A DNA stretch of 64,000 nt. It comes from Eustoma russellianum (taxonomy: Eukaryota; Streptophyta; Magnoliopsida; Gentianales; Gentianaceae). The stretch is taken from assembly GCA_036186865.1 (NCBI GenBank), contig AP025075.1:21858942-21922941 (forward strand), in the 5' to 3' direction. The stretch's first letter is position 1; each line of letters begins with the position of its first letter. The notes below the pieces were generated by a model. It did no database searches and was not told the origin of the DNA. It saw nothing but the letters and a program-made list of their open reading frames with translations. The position numbers were made by a program, and so were the translations under genes. Positions 32,143 to 42,101 of this stretch are shown piece by piece.

Positions 32143-34439
32143 TGTTGGACCTGTATAGCATCATTAGAAGGGGAGAGTTAAATAGTGAGTGCGCAAAAAT
32201 TTGTTTTTAAAAATGATTATTCACCAATACTCACTTATGAAAACAGAATATGTTTTTAGGCTCCATTTTTGAATAATTAAATGAATAGGTTCTGGACCTC
32301 CAAAATTCATGCAATTTTGTGACATTGTACTTTAATATGTTATCTATATGTCATAAAAATTTGAGATCAAAATCCAAAGTCTAAAGCCATGAAAAAGTAT
32401 TTTTGATTGAACTCTGTCAATCAGTGAAAAATTTTCCCTTATAATGAAAAATTAATTCCTAACTAATGACAACTCCAAATGATCTAAAATTTTGATAAGA
32501 TGTCTCTTACGATGTCTAGTTTAATGTGTTGAAACATTCTTTTAGAAATTTCTTTGTCAAGTATGTCAACCACATTGATGTTCTCAATCTTTGCCAATCT
32601 GAAAATAATATTGCACTAGACTCAGAATTTTGAATGTTTAGATGACTTATACTTATCTAAATTCAATAAAGCTTGTCTTCAATTAAACCTAAGACCTTTA
32701 TCTATATCTCTGTAAAATTTCGTAATTTTTGAAAATCATTTGCTATTTGTCTCAGTTTGTTTGAAAACGTTACAAAAACAGTACTGAAAGTAAAAGTGCA
32801 GAAAAGTAAGAACACGCACATTTTTATACTGGTTGGGTCAATGTGACCTACTCTAGTCTTCAAAGACACCTTCCTTTGTATTCATTAATCACCAAAGTTA
32901 CCTTGTAATAAGAGTGGATGGAGTTATACACCAACTCCTTTAATGTCCAAACTTTTTACAACAAATCACAAAAAAATCAACAAATTCACCACCATCTCAC
33001 TAATGAAGGTTTGATCACACCTTGATCAAACTTTTACAATTATGAGACGTATGATGGTGGTTTACATGAAGCCTATATAGAATATAGAATGTGTGTTTGA
33101 TAGGCTTAAGGCTTTGTGTAAGAGAAGAAGATAAGAGATGAACAAAACTCTCGTTTTTCACTTGATAGCTTGGAGAAAATTGTGTCTTGCCTTGTGTTTG
33201 ATCTTCCTCCTCCTTTTTGTAATGTGTTGCACGCCCCAAGGGCTGAGAAGCGTCTTGAAGAAATGTCTTGAATGCCCTTGGAAGATGTCTTGCAAAGCCT
33301 TGTGAGATACCTTTGCTTATTTGGCAAGATATGATTGGACAGTTGATGTGTCTTCGCCTTGTTGTCACTGTATGATTGGGTCTTCACTTAGCCACCTTGG
33401 CACATAATATTTGACATGGATAATCACCTAAAAATCTGAAAACTATTTGAATTTTGAATATCTCGATTGCCAATCAATCATCAGTGCGATAGCTTCTCAT
33501 TTTTGGAATGATTTTGAACCTTGAGATCTTTCCTCGAATTCGGCCATACATGCTGAAAACTTCAGCATTGCTTTTAAATTTTGAAACATTGCCTTGTGTA
33601 TCTTGATCTCCATAAATACATGAATACTTTTGTGGATTATTCTCCACCAATTATAGTACAAGATGAGTTCCACTAGGCTCCAAATATTCTCAATCAGCGG
33701 CCCCACCTCAGCGCACACGTGCTGAAAATAACTTTTTGAATTTTGAATGATAACAATGTAGATATGTATTGGATGTGTAAGACTTGTCTAGGTACATGTC
33801 ACATAAGTAAGAAAACGGCCCCTTGCAATGTGATGTAGAAAAGTGAATTATCGAATTTCGTCGATTGCGCGATTTCTCTCCAATTGATAACGAATCTTTT
33901 AGACATATAAAATGTGATATACACCATATAATATACATAAAAATGTATAATCCCAACTTCAAAAGGTGTAGAAAATTTGGACATGAGATGTAACCATTTT
34001 GAATTTGAATTTTCAAGAAAGGAATTTGAATTTTCAAGAAATCAAGGAAAATGATGGATAATTGATATATGTAATTATGGTATAACTTTGGTATAGTATT
34101 TGCCATGTGGTGCACAAGATTTTGAGGTTCTTGGAGTGTATATTGGTTGGTCATCTTTTTATGGTAAGTATATGATGTGTAGGTGACGGTTCGGTAGTCA
34201 TTGTAAGTGGCGATTTTCGGTTTACGAACTTTTGACATGTCGATATATTTTTGGAAGTTTGATGACATGGATTATATAACTTGGAATATCTTGGATATGT
34301 ATATACACATAGGATGACGTGTATATGATTGATTGACGTTGACGTATGTTGACGACGTGTCAATGAAATGCCGGGAGAGAAGAATATGGCTTGACGTCTT
34401 GAGAAATAAAATATATATAATATATATATGTGTGTGTGC

Positions 34440-34470
<31 letters not shown>

Positions 34471-34912
34471 TGTATCTATGTATGTGTGTGTGTATGCCGC
34501 GTATGTATGTATGTGTGTGTGTGTGTGTGTCTATATATTAATGCCGTGTATGTATATATGTGATGTAGAGAAGAACTTTCCATGTTGAGATTTGTTGATG
34601 AATTGACATTTTCCAATATCTCCTTAAATACTTCATTTAATGAAATAGTTTGGTTCATCTCCTTAAGCACTTCATTTAATAAACTAGTTTAGTTCATTTA
34701 ACCTATCACCTGAAAACAGTGTGAACACAACAAATGTTTCACATATGATTTAAGCATTAACGCTTCATGGCACATTAGTACAACAACGATATATATAAAC
34801 ATATAAGACATATTTATCATGCACGCATATCACATAACATTTAAATCATTTTAAAATCATGTAACATTTAAATCATGCATTTTAAAATCATTCAAACCCC
34901 AATTTCTCAACA
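32143..34912 (-). repeat. 3' LTR of element C (2770 bp)
   Basis: TGTTGGACC at the left end and TTTCTCAACA at the right end. Includes a long GTAT/GTGT microsatellite at about 34428-34532. The element B LTRs share its ends and many internal blocks. Confidence 0.9.
34428..34532 (+). repeat. GTAT/GTGT microsatellite in the element C LTR
   Basis: Runs of (GTAT)n followed by (GTGT)n, interrupted by GCCGC. The equivalent site in the other LTR of C holds retrocopy D and TA repeats. Confidence 0.9.
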
Positions 34913-34926
34913 ATCTCTCCCTTTTA
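34913..34926 (-). other. Polypurine tract of element C
   Basis: Minus-strand AAAAGGGAGAGA next to the TGTTGAGAAAT start of the 3' LTR. Same position and type as in element B. Confidence 0.8.
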
Positions 34927-35132
34927 ATGATTTGAAAAATAACTTCTAGTCATGATTTAAATGTGTCCTACTCGTCCCCTACAATCATGCATTTATAACT
35001 TGTATTTTTAAAATTTGAATTTCAAAACTCCTCGTTAAGTCAATCTCTCCCCCTTAAATCATGCTTTTCTCCCCCTTTATTTTGTAAATCACATAAAAAA
35101 CGCAATTAGAAGAAAAAGCAATAAGTAGCAAT

Positions 35133-35266
35133 TTATAGCATATCAACAGAACTCATGCCTAATTTAGATTGTAGATTGTCATGCATGACTTGATTAAGGG
35201 CTTTTGTGAATATGTCGGCTAGTTGTTCTTTAATACGAATGTGTTTTATAATGATATCGTCATTGA
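35133..35266 (-). pseudogene. RNase H C-terminal remnant of element C
   Basis: Minus strand reads IRIKEQLADIFTKALNQV, then a short tail ending GMSSVDML and a stop at 35133. QLADIFTKAL is the typical end of copia RNase H. Its presence, with nothing else of pol left, shows that an ancestral full element lost pol by an internal deletion. Confidence 0.8.
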
Positions 35267-35352
35267 TTTAATTCATTTGTTTTATGTTATCCCTGCAAAG
35301 TGTAACGATCATTTAGGGACCCTTTATCTTTGGGTCCCTAAGGTTTAGTGAT

Positions 35353-36246
35353 TCAACCGTTCGTAAGAGTACCTTTAGGTACCCAAACTTTGGTAACCTT
35401 TCTTGGTCTTATAAAAGATGAAAGAAAAGATGAAGACGGAATATAGAACATGTCGTGATCACTTCTATTTGGCTTATAATGGCCGAACCTAACATTGTAG
35501 AAATAAGATGAATTTCGACTTTGATTTGCATTTTGGTTTGCATGCAAGGTGCGTGATCTAGATGCATTAGTATGATATGAATGTCGCGTATACATCAATG
35601 GATTTCTTTCATATCTATATGGCACGTGATTATACTTTCTATGTGATGAAAAAGAAATAGTACGATGAGATACAATAGGTAACTCGCTAGTTTGTGTTTT
35701 TGTCTTCTTAGGCTTTATAATCGTTTTAAATACATGTGGTTGCTTAGATGAAGATAGAACAAAATTAATAGATTTGATTTGTACCTGATTATCTTCAATG
35801 TACCTTAATCCAGTTTTTTCAGATTCATGCTTTTGAGAAGAGATGAGACGATCTAACATGCAAGTTCCTGTATCGAATTGGTTAACCGTCTTTTCTAAAT
35901 CTGCATTTCTTGATCTCAAATATGAAATCTTGGCTTTCATTACAAGATTTTCGGACGTCAAAGATTCAATTTCAGATCTCAATGAGTTAATCAAACTAAA
36001 TGACTCCTCTTTTGAATTGTTTAATTGAGATACAAGATTTGTGTTAGAAGATTCTAACAATTTCTTGTCTTCAATTAAATGTTTCTCTTCTTTTGCAAGA
36101 GTCTTAGCAAACTTATGTAACTCAAGATATTGAACATACAAATCATTATAAGATGGTTCAGAATCAGAATTGACCTCACTATCAAAAATTGGAGGCCTTT
36201 GGATTGACTTACCTCTTTGCTCTGTTTTGTGGCTAATGGATGCCAT
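35353..36246 (-). CDS. Fused gag remnant of element C: gag N-terminus joined to coiled-coil tail
   Basis: Open for 297 codons from the ATG at 36246 (MASISHKTEQRGK), the same start as the degenerate gag of element B. After about 20 residues it jumps to the acidic/coiled-coil tail (DSEVNSDSEPSYNDLYVQYL, LHKFAKTLAKEEKHLIEDKK), so the UBN2 core and zinc knuckle have been removed in frame. The long coiled coil covers roughly residues 35-135. It is followed by a basic, Ser/Arg/Tyr-rich stretch with RNSSYFYNVRFGHYKPNRSD and ends VTKVWVPKGTLTNG. Sirevirus Gag proteins often have such extra coiled coils. Whether this short product is made is unknown; the open frame over about 900 bp is notable in an otherwise decayed region. 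Confidence 0.7.
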   Translation of the reverse strand: MASISHKTEQRGKSIQRPPIFDSEVNSDSEPSYNDLYVQYLELHKFAKTLAKEEKHLIEDKKLLESSNTNLVSQLNNSKEESFSLINSLRSEIESLTSENLVMKAKISYLRSRNADLEKTVNQFDTGTCMLDRLISSQKHESEKTGLRYIEDNQVQIKSINFVLSSSKQPHVFKTIIKPKKTKTQTSELPIVSHRTISFSSHRKYNHVPYRYERNPLMYTRHSYHTNASRSRTLHANQNANQSRNSSYFYNVRFGHYKPNRSDHDMFYIPSSSFLSSFIRPRKVTKVWVPKGTLTNG

Positions 36247-36286
36247 CTCACAAAAATGGTTACATCTTCTTGTTGTGAGTGAACCT

Positions 36287-36300
36287 CGCTCAGATACCAT
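36287..36300 (-). other. Primer-binding site of element C
   Basis: Minus strand TGGTATCTGAGCGA, one change from the TGGTATCAGAGC standard, next to the 5' LTR. Confidence 0.85.
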
Positions 36301-38589
36301 TTTTTGGACCTATATAGCACCACTAGAAGAGGGGGAGTTGAACAGTGAGTGCGTAAAAAATGGTTTTTGAAAAATGACTATTCACCAATACTCACTTCTG
36401 AAAACAGTCTGTTTTCAGTCTTCGTTTTTGAATAATTAAATGAATAGGTTCTGGACCTCCGAAATTCGTGAAATTTTATAACACTGTACTTAAGATGTTT
36501 TCTATGTGTCATAAAAATTTGATATCAAAATGCAAAGTCTAAAGCCCTGAAAAAGCATTTTTGATTGAACTTTGTCAATCAGTGAAAAATGTTTTCTTAT
36601 AATGAAAAATTAATTCCTAATTAATGATAATTCCAAATGATCTGAAATTTTGATGAGATATCCCTTAAGATGTCTAATTTAATGGGTTGAAACAGTTTTC
36701 AAAATTCCTTTAGCAATTATGTCAACCACGTCGATGTTCTCAATCTTTGCCAATATGAAAATCAAATTGCACTAGTCTCTGAACAATTGAACGTTTGGAT
36801 GATTTATACTTATCTAAATTCAATGAAACTTGTCTTAAATTAAATCTAAGACCTTTATCTATTTCTCTATAGAATTTGGTGATTTGTAAAAATTGTTTGC
36901 TATTTATCTCAGTTGTTTTGAAAACGTTGCAAAAACAGTACTGAAAGCAAAAGTGAAGAAAAGTTAGAACACACATATTTTTATACTGGTTCGGTCAATG
37001 TCACCTACTCTAGTCTTCAACGACACATTCCTTGGTATCACTAATCACCAAAGTCACCTTTGAATAAGGGTGGCTGGAGTTATACACCAACGCCTTTAAT
37101 GGTCCAACCCATTTAGAACAAATCACACAATAATCAAAAAGATCACCACCAACTCACTAATGAAGGTTTAATCACACATTGATCAACCTTTTACAAGCAT
37201 GGGACGTATGATGGTGGTTTACATGAAGACTATACATAAAATGAAATGTGTGTTTGATAGGCTTAAGGCTTTGTGCAAGAGAAGAAGTAAGAGATAAAGA
37301 GAACTCTTGCTTTTCACTTGATAGCTTGTAGAAAAGTGTGTCTTGTCTTGTGTTTAATCTTCCTCCTCCTTTTTGTAATGTGTTGCACACTCCTAGGGCT
37401 GAGAAAGGTCTTGAAGAGATGTCTTGAATGCCCTTGGAAGATTTCTTGCAAAGCCTTGTGAGACACCTTTGCTTATTTGGCGAGATATGATTGGACAAGT
37501 GATGCGTCTTCGCCTTGTTGTCACTCTATGACTGGGTCTTTATTTAGCCACCTTGGCACATAATATATGACATGGATAATCACCCAAAAATCTGAAAACA
37601 ATTTGAATTTTGAATATCTCGATTTCCATTCAATCATAAGTGTAATAGCTTCTCATTTTTTGAATTATTTTGATCCTTGAGACCTTTCCCCAAATTCGGC
37701 CATACATGCTGAAAACTTCAGCATTGCTTTTGAATTTTGAAACATTATCTTGATCTCCATATATACTTAAATTCTTTTGTGGATCATTCTCCACCAATCA
37801 TAGTGCAAGATGAGCTCCACATAGACTTCAAATATGCTCAATCAGCCGCCCACCTCAGCACACATGTGCTGAAAATAACTTTTTGAATTTTGAATGATAA
37901 CAATGTAGTATCTTCATAAACATTGTAAATTTCAATCACCATTTAACCTTCTCTTCTATAACATTTCAAGATAGGTCTTGGATGTGTAAGACATGTCTAG
38001 GTACATGTCACATAAGTAAGAAAATGGCCCCTTGCAATGTGATGTAGAAAAGTGAATTTTTGAATTCCGTCGATTGCACGATTTTCCTCTAATTGATCAC
38101 GAACATTTTAGGCATGTAAAATGTTATATACACCATATAATATGCATAAAAATGTATAATATCAGCTCCAAAAGGTGTAGAAAATTCGGCCATGAGGTTT
38201 AACCATTTTGAATTTGAATATTCAAGAAATCAAGCAAATTGATGGATAATTGATATACGTGACTATGGCATGACTTTGGTATTGTATTTGCCATGTGGTG
38301 TACGAAATTTGAGGTGCTTGGAGTGTATATTGGAGGGCCATCTTTGTATGGTAAGTATATGACGTGTCGATGACGGTTCGGTGACTGTGGCGATCTTCGG
38401 TTTACGAACTTTTGACGTGTCGATATATTTTTGGAAGTTTGATGGCATGGAATATATAACTTGGAATATCTTAGATATGTGGATACACATAGGATGACGT
38501 GTATATGATTGCTTGACGTTGACGTACATTGATGACGTGTCATTGAAATGCCATGAGAGAAGAATATAGCTTGACACCTTGAGAAAAGA

Positions 38590-38671
38590 AATATTTTTTC
38601 GGTGAAAGACGGGCGGTACCGTCCGAGTATTTTATTAATAATTTAACCCTCACTCGTGGTGGAGGAATAAG

Positions 38672-38724
<53 letters not shown>

Positions 38725-39164
38725 TACGAACAAATCCAATAACTTTATTTTGAAAGCAGTGTTCCAGAAAGGAAAAGCTATATAGAGCAACGGAAGGTTA
38801 ATTGTCATGGTAAAGCAGATATTAACATCATCAATTACCTCAGGAAAAAAATGCTCTATCAAAAGGCAACTCCAAACCCGTCCAGATTATTGCAGAAGCA
38901 CGAAAATCAAACAAGATGTGTTAACCGGAAGCAGTCTTCTTTTGCTGGATATGGACAGCATATATTGGCACTCCAACACCAATACTGAATGCAGCAAGGA
39001 CACCAAGAGACACCTTTTGCTTCTGGTGCTTCATCCTATCCAAGTTGTACATGTGCTTAGCATGAAGGTAGTACGGCTCGTCATGACCATGAGCATGTCC
39101 TCCCATTCTCTTGGCACCTGTTGCATGGAAACCTCTGTTCGTGGATCTGGAAAGAAGTGATTCA
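38590..39164 (-). mobile_element. D: insertion carrying a processed-gene-like sequence inside the element C LTR
   Basis: This segment is absent from the partner LTR of C. It starts with a short T-run (38592-38597) next to a palindrome-rich block (GGGCGGTACCGTCC at about 38612), holds a (TA)n run at 38676-38721, and then a 3' untranslated-like part plus coding sequence on the minus strand. The T-run on the plus strand at the 3' side of the coding sequence would be a short A-tail, as expected for a retrocopy. No clear target duplication was identified because the site is TA-rich. Confidence 0.65.
38921..39162 (-). pseudogene. Retrocopy fragment of a small conserved plant protein, probably mitochondrial
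   Basis: The minus strand encodes SESLLSRSTNRGFHATGAKR, MGGHAHGHDEPYYLHAKHMY, NLDRMKHQKQKVSLGVLAAF and SIGVGVPIYAV before IQQKKTASG and the stop at 38921. The start with Ser/Arg-rich residues and GFHATGAKRMGG looks like the cut site of a mitochondrial presequence. A single hydrophobic segment follows. It resembles small plant respiratory-complex subunits, possibly a cytochrome c oxidase subunit 7c-like protein, but I am not sure of the name. No intron and no start codon are seen; the 5' end runs into TA repeats, so it is 5'-truncated. The frame that remains is intact, so it inserted fairly recently. Confidence 0.65.
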
Positions 39165-39584
39165 CTAGATATATATATATATATCTGTGTGTGTATGTAT
39201 ATATATGCCATGTATGTATATATGTGATGTAGAGAAGAACTTTTCATGTTGAGATTTGTTGAAGAATAGGCATTTTTAAATATCTCCTTAAGCACTTCAT
39301 TTAATGAACTAGTTTTGTTCATCTTCTTAAGCACTTCATTTAATGAACTAGTTTAGTTCATTTAACATGGCACCTGAAAACAGAGTAAACACAACAAATG
39401 TTTGCCATATAATTTAAGCATTAACGCTTCATGGCACGTTTGTACAACATTGATATATATAAACATATGAGACATATTTATCATGCACGCATCTATATAA
39501 CATTTAAATCATGCATTTTGAAATCATGTAACATTTAAATCATGCATTTTGAAATCATTCAAACCGCGATTTCTCAACATTGCA

Positions 39585-40589
39585 GTCGCAAGCTGAGATC
39601 ATCTACTGACAAGTCGGCCGGTGCTTCAGTCACATCATCGGTCGAAGCTCTTGAGGACGTGGCAGTTGCCATGTGAGCGGCAGCACCTGCTGGCTTGGAC
39701 TGAGGCGCACTTCAAGACGTTACACTTTTGGAATGGGGGTCCCTAAGGACGATACCCCGCCAATCTGGATAACCAAAAATTTGGAAACAACCACTTACCT
39801 TATGCCTCTTATGGTGGCAATGCGAGCATAACACATCGTGTTTGAGTGTCTGACGCCCCCCCTTGGTCCTTTCGATCTCTGGCTGGTTTGGCCGTCAGCG
39901 CCATGGTAAAGCCGGCTGGTTCCGGTTGCTCGTCCATCAACGTCGCTTTTCCAAGAGTTTCTTCTTGCACCACCATGTGATATGTGCGATTTAAAGTTGG
40001 AAGAGGGTCCTGGTTGAGAATACATGAGCGCACCACTCGATAGGAGTCATTTAATCCCATTAGAAACTGATGCACCTGGACAACCTTCTTGCATCGCGCA
40101 AGGAGTTTACAGTGATTACATGTGAATGCATTATACGAGCATATCAGAATATCGTCATAGTCCTTTAGCTCGTTCCACAGTTTCTTCAGTTTTCCATAGT
40201 AAACCATGACAGAGTCGCCTTTGGATATGATTTGCAAGCGTTTTCTTCAACTTTTGCACTCGGGGCGCGTTCATTACAGTAATTCCTTTGCCTCCTCCGC
40301 ATAAGAAATTGTGGATCATAAACTAGCTTCACAATGTTCAGAATCCAAGCCATGATCATAGAATCCACTGGCTCCCAGTCCGCCAAGTCCAGGGACTCAT
40401 CATTGGGTCCTTGAATGGAGCCGTCCAAAAAACCAAACTTTCAAGGAGCGATCCTCAGATCGCCAGAGCCCACTCCTCATAGTTTGTTCCAGTTAATTGT
40501 ACAAGAGTGATGAGTAATCTAGGATGATCCCCAGAATAGATATCATAAGGTGATACAATTTTCTTAGTTTGTGAGGTTCCGATTGCCAT
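39585..40589 (-). pseudogene. gag of element E
   Basis: The start is the ATG at 40589 (MAIGTSQTKKIVSPYDIYSG), followed by DHPRLLITLVQLTGTNYEEW, the typical start of copia gag with the Retrotran_gag_3 fold. Stops and frame changes follow, with GSIQGPNDESLDLADWEPVD in another frame (40428-40186). The UBN2 part is at 40237-39809 (SVMVYYGKLKKLWNELKDYD, CNHCKLLARCKKVVQVHQFL, MGLNDSYRVVRSCILNQDPL). A frame change near 39830 precedes the Gly-rich end before element C. No complete zinc knuckle is seen. Confidence 0.85.
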
Positions 40590-40658
40590 GGAATAATTCG
40601 GCCGAGAGGGAGGGTATGGTTGACGGCGGCTAAGAGAAGAGGAGAGTGGAAGATAATG

Positions 40659-40670
40659 ACTCTGATACCA
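40659..40670 (-). other. Primer-binding site of element E
   Basis: Minus strand TGGTATCAGAGT next to the 5' LTR; matches initiator Met-tRNA. Confidence 0.85.
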
Positions 40671-40872
40671 TGAAAGAAATATTTTGGCAATCGGAATTCT
40701 ACCTTTCTTCTATCCATCACCATAATTTATAATGTTACAAGACCAAAATATTTCCTAAATTATAGCTAATCTATCTAATACAACGTCTATCCATATTTTT
40801 ACAACATAATGCAAATAATTGTACAAGAAAATATAATCAGACAATCATTAACACATCCTTATCTTATTAACA
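40671..40872 (-). repeat. 5' LTR of element E
   Basis: 202 bp, pairs with 28711-28913. The outer flank CATTG is the partner of GATTG at the other end. Confidence 0.92.
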
Positions 40873-41030
40873 CATTGGTCACACCTTTATTGTAATAATT
40901 CGCATTACTTGAACATTGATTTTCATTGTTAATAATGCTGGCAACCTCAGAAAACTTGTTACACACCTATTACCTGTTTACTTTAACTACATGAAACTTC
41001 ACTAAAAACTAAAGCTTCTCCATTATACAT

Positions 41031-41230
41031 CTTGTTCTTCCAAATGGCTGTTTAATCTGAGTTGCCGACAGTTTGAGAACCCTTCCTTCCGTGTAGTTTA
41101 CTTTGTCACAACTTAGCTCCAATAACGTTGGATTATAACATTAAAAGTTACCATGGGCTCCATTGTAGATTAAATAATTCACGTTTGTTTTTAGATTATA
41201 GATTAACCATCCACAAATCACGTTTAAATT
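41031..41230 (-). repeat. Right arm of the foldback repeat
   Basis: Reverse complement of 28422-28629. It ends about 45 bp before the left end of CACTA element F, so F inserted next to the foldback, not inside its arms. Confidence 0.8.
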
Positions 41231-41275
41231 TTTTAGATTTTAAATAGATGGCAAAGTTTGATGTTTGGAAGTAAA

Positions 41276-41760
41276 CACCACAAAAACAAAAGCCTATAGC
41301 GACAGCCAAAAAACGTCGCTATTTCGTCGCTACAGGCATATAGCGACGAACTAGCGACGAAAAATGAAGGTCGTTATACGGCTTGTCGCAAAGCAAATTT
41401 CGTCGGCAATGCGTCGCTGTATTGTGACGAAAAAAATTGCGTCGGTGTATCGTCGCAAAGCTGCGACGAGAAACTGTCAGGTCTGCGACCTTTTTTCTGT
41501 TGTCGCTTTTTCATCGGTAAAATATTTCGTCGCTATTTCGTATTTTTTTATTTTTTTATTAAGGTTCTGCGACAAAGAATCTCGTCGCAAAATTTCGTCG
41601 GTATAAGTTTTACCGTCGCTATTTATTATTTTTTTATTTTTTGTTTCCGTTTTATTTCGTCGCAAAATGTCGTCGTTATATGTCTTTTCGTCGCTAATTT
41701 TAAATTTTTGTTTTTTATTTCCGATCTGCGACAGACCAATTTCGTCGCCAGTTCGTCGGT
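41276..41760 (+). repeat. Left terminal and subterminal repeats of F
   Basis: After the 11-bp terminal repeat at least eight copies of GTCGCTA or TAGCGAC occur in both orientations (for example at about 41296, 41315, 41326, 41339, 41349), plus related GCGACGA variants. In En/Spm, subterminal repeats bind the TnpA protein and are needed for excision. Confidence 0.9.
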
Positions 41761-42101
41761 ATTTGTTATTTTTGAAAATATTAAATTTACTAATAATTAT
41801 TTTAAATACATTATTTAATATTAAATTTTAAATTTTTTTTGATTTATTAATAATATTAATACATTATTAATTAAAAAGTTTTTATTATTATTTAATTTCT
41901 ATAATATATTTTATTTTGTATATTAAATCATTTGTACAAATATTATACAGTAATACGGTATTTGCGCATTCAAGTTCGTATAATTAAACAACACAAACGA
42001 AATAGAATCCGTAAAATTGTCAGATAGAATATATAAAAGTACAAAGAAAATGTCAATACAACAAATGAAATAGACTGTACAAACAATGAAAAAATAAAAA
42101 A
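41761..42101. other. AT-rich 3' flank of the Transposase_24-type gene
   Basis: Very AT-rich, no coding signal. Probably the 3' untranslated region and terminator of the gene at 42102-43987. Confidence 0.5.

Larger units (their letters stand above)
36302..39579 (-). repeat. 5' LTR of element C, interrupted by retrocopy D
   Basis: Two blocks, 36302-38589 and 39165-39579, match the other LTR of C. The inner end is TTTTTGGACC instead of TGTTGGACC. The outer end CTCAACA is followed by the duplication TTGCA. Confidence 0.9.
32138..39584 (-). mobile_element. Element C: Sirevirus-like LTR retrotransposon, pol deleted, perfect target duplication
   Basis: LTRs at 32143-34912 and 36302-39579 (the second is interrupted by D). 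Flanking 5-bp duplication TTGCA at 32138-32142 and 39580-39584. On the minus strand: 5' LTR, primer-binding site, a fused gag remnant, a short RNase H tail, polypurine tract, 3' LTR. The interior is only about 1.4 kb: the gag core, zinc knuckle, protease, integrase and RT are missing. It must have been mobilised, if at all, by proteins from a full-length relative. It is the same family as element B. Confidence 0.93.
28706..40877 (-). mobile_element. Element E: Ty1/copia retrotransposon, split by element C
   Basis: LTRs of 203 and 202 bp (28711-28913 and 40671-40872) with TGAAAG...TTAACA ends. The flanks are GATTG (28706-28710) and CATTG (40873-40877), a 5-bp target duplication with one mismatch. 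Without the nested C it measures about 4.7 kb, a normal size. gag lies right of C; protease to RNase H lie left of it. Confidence 0.92.
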
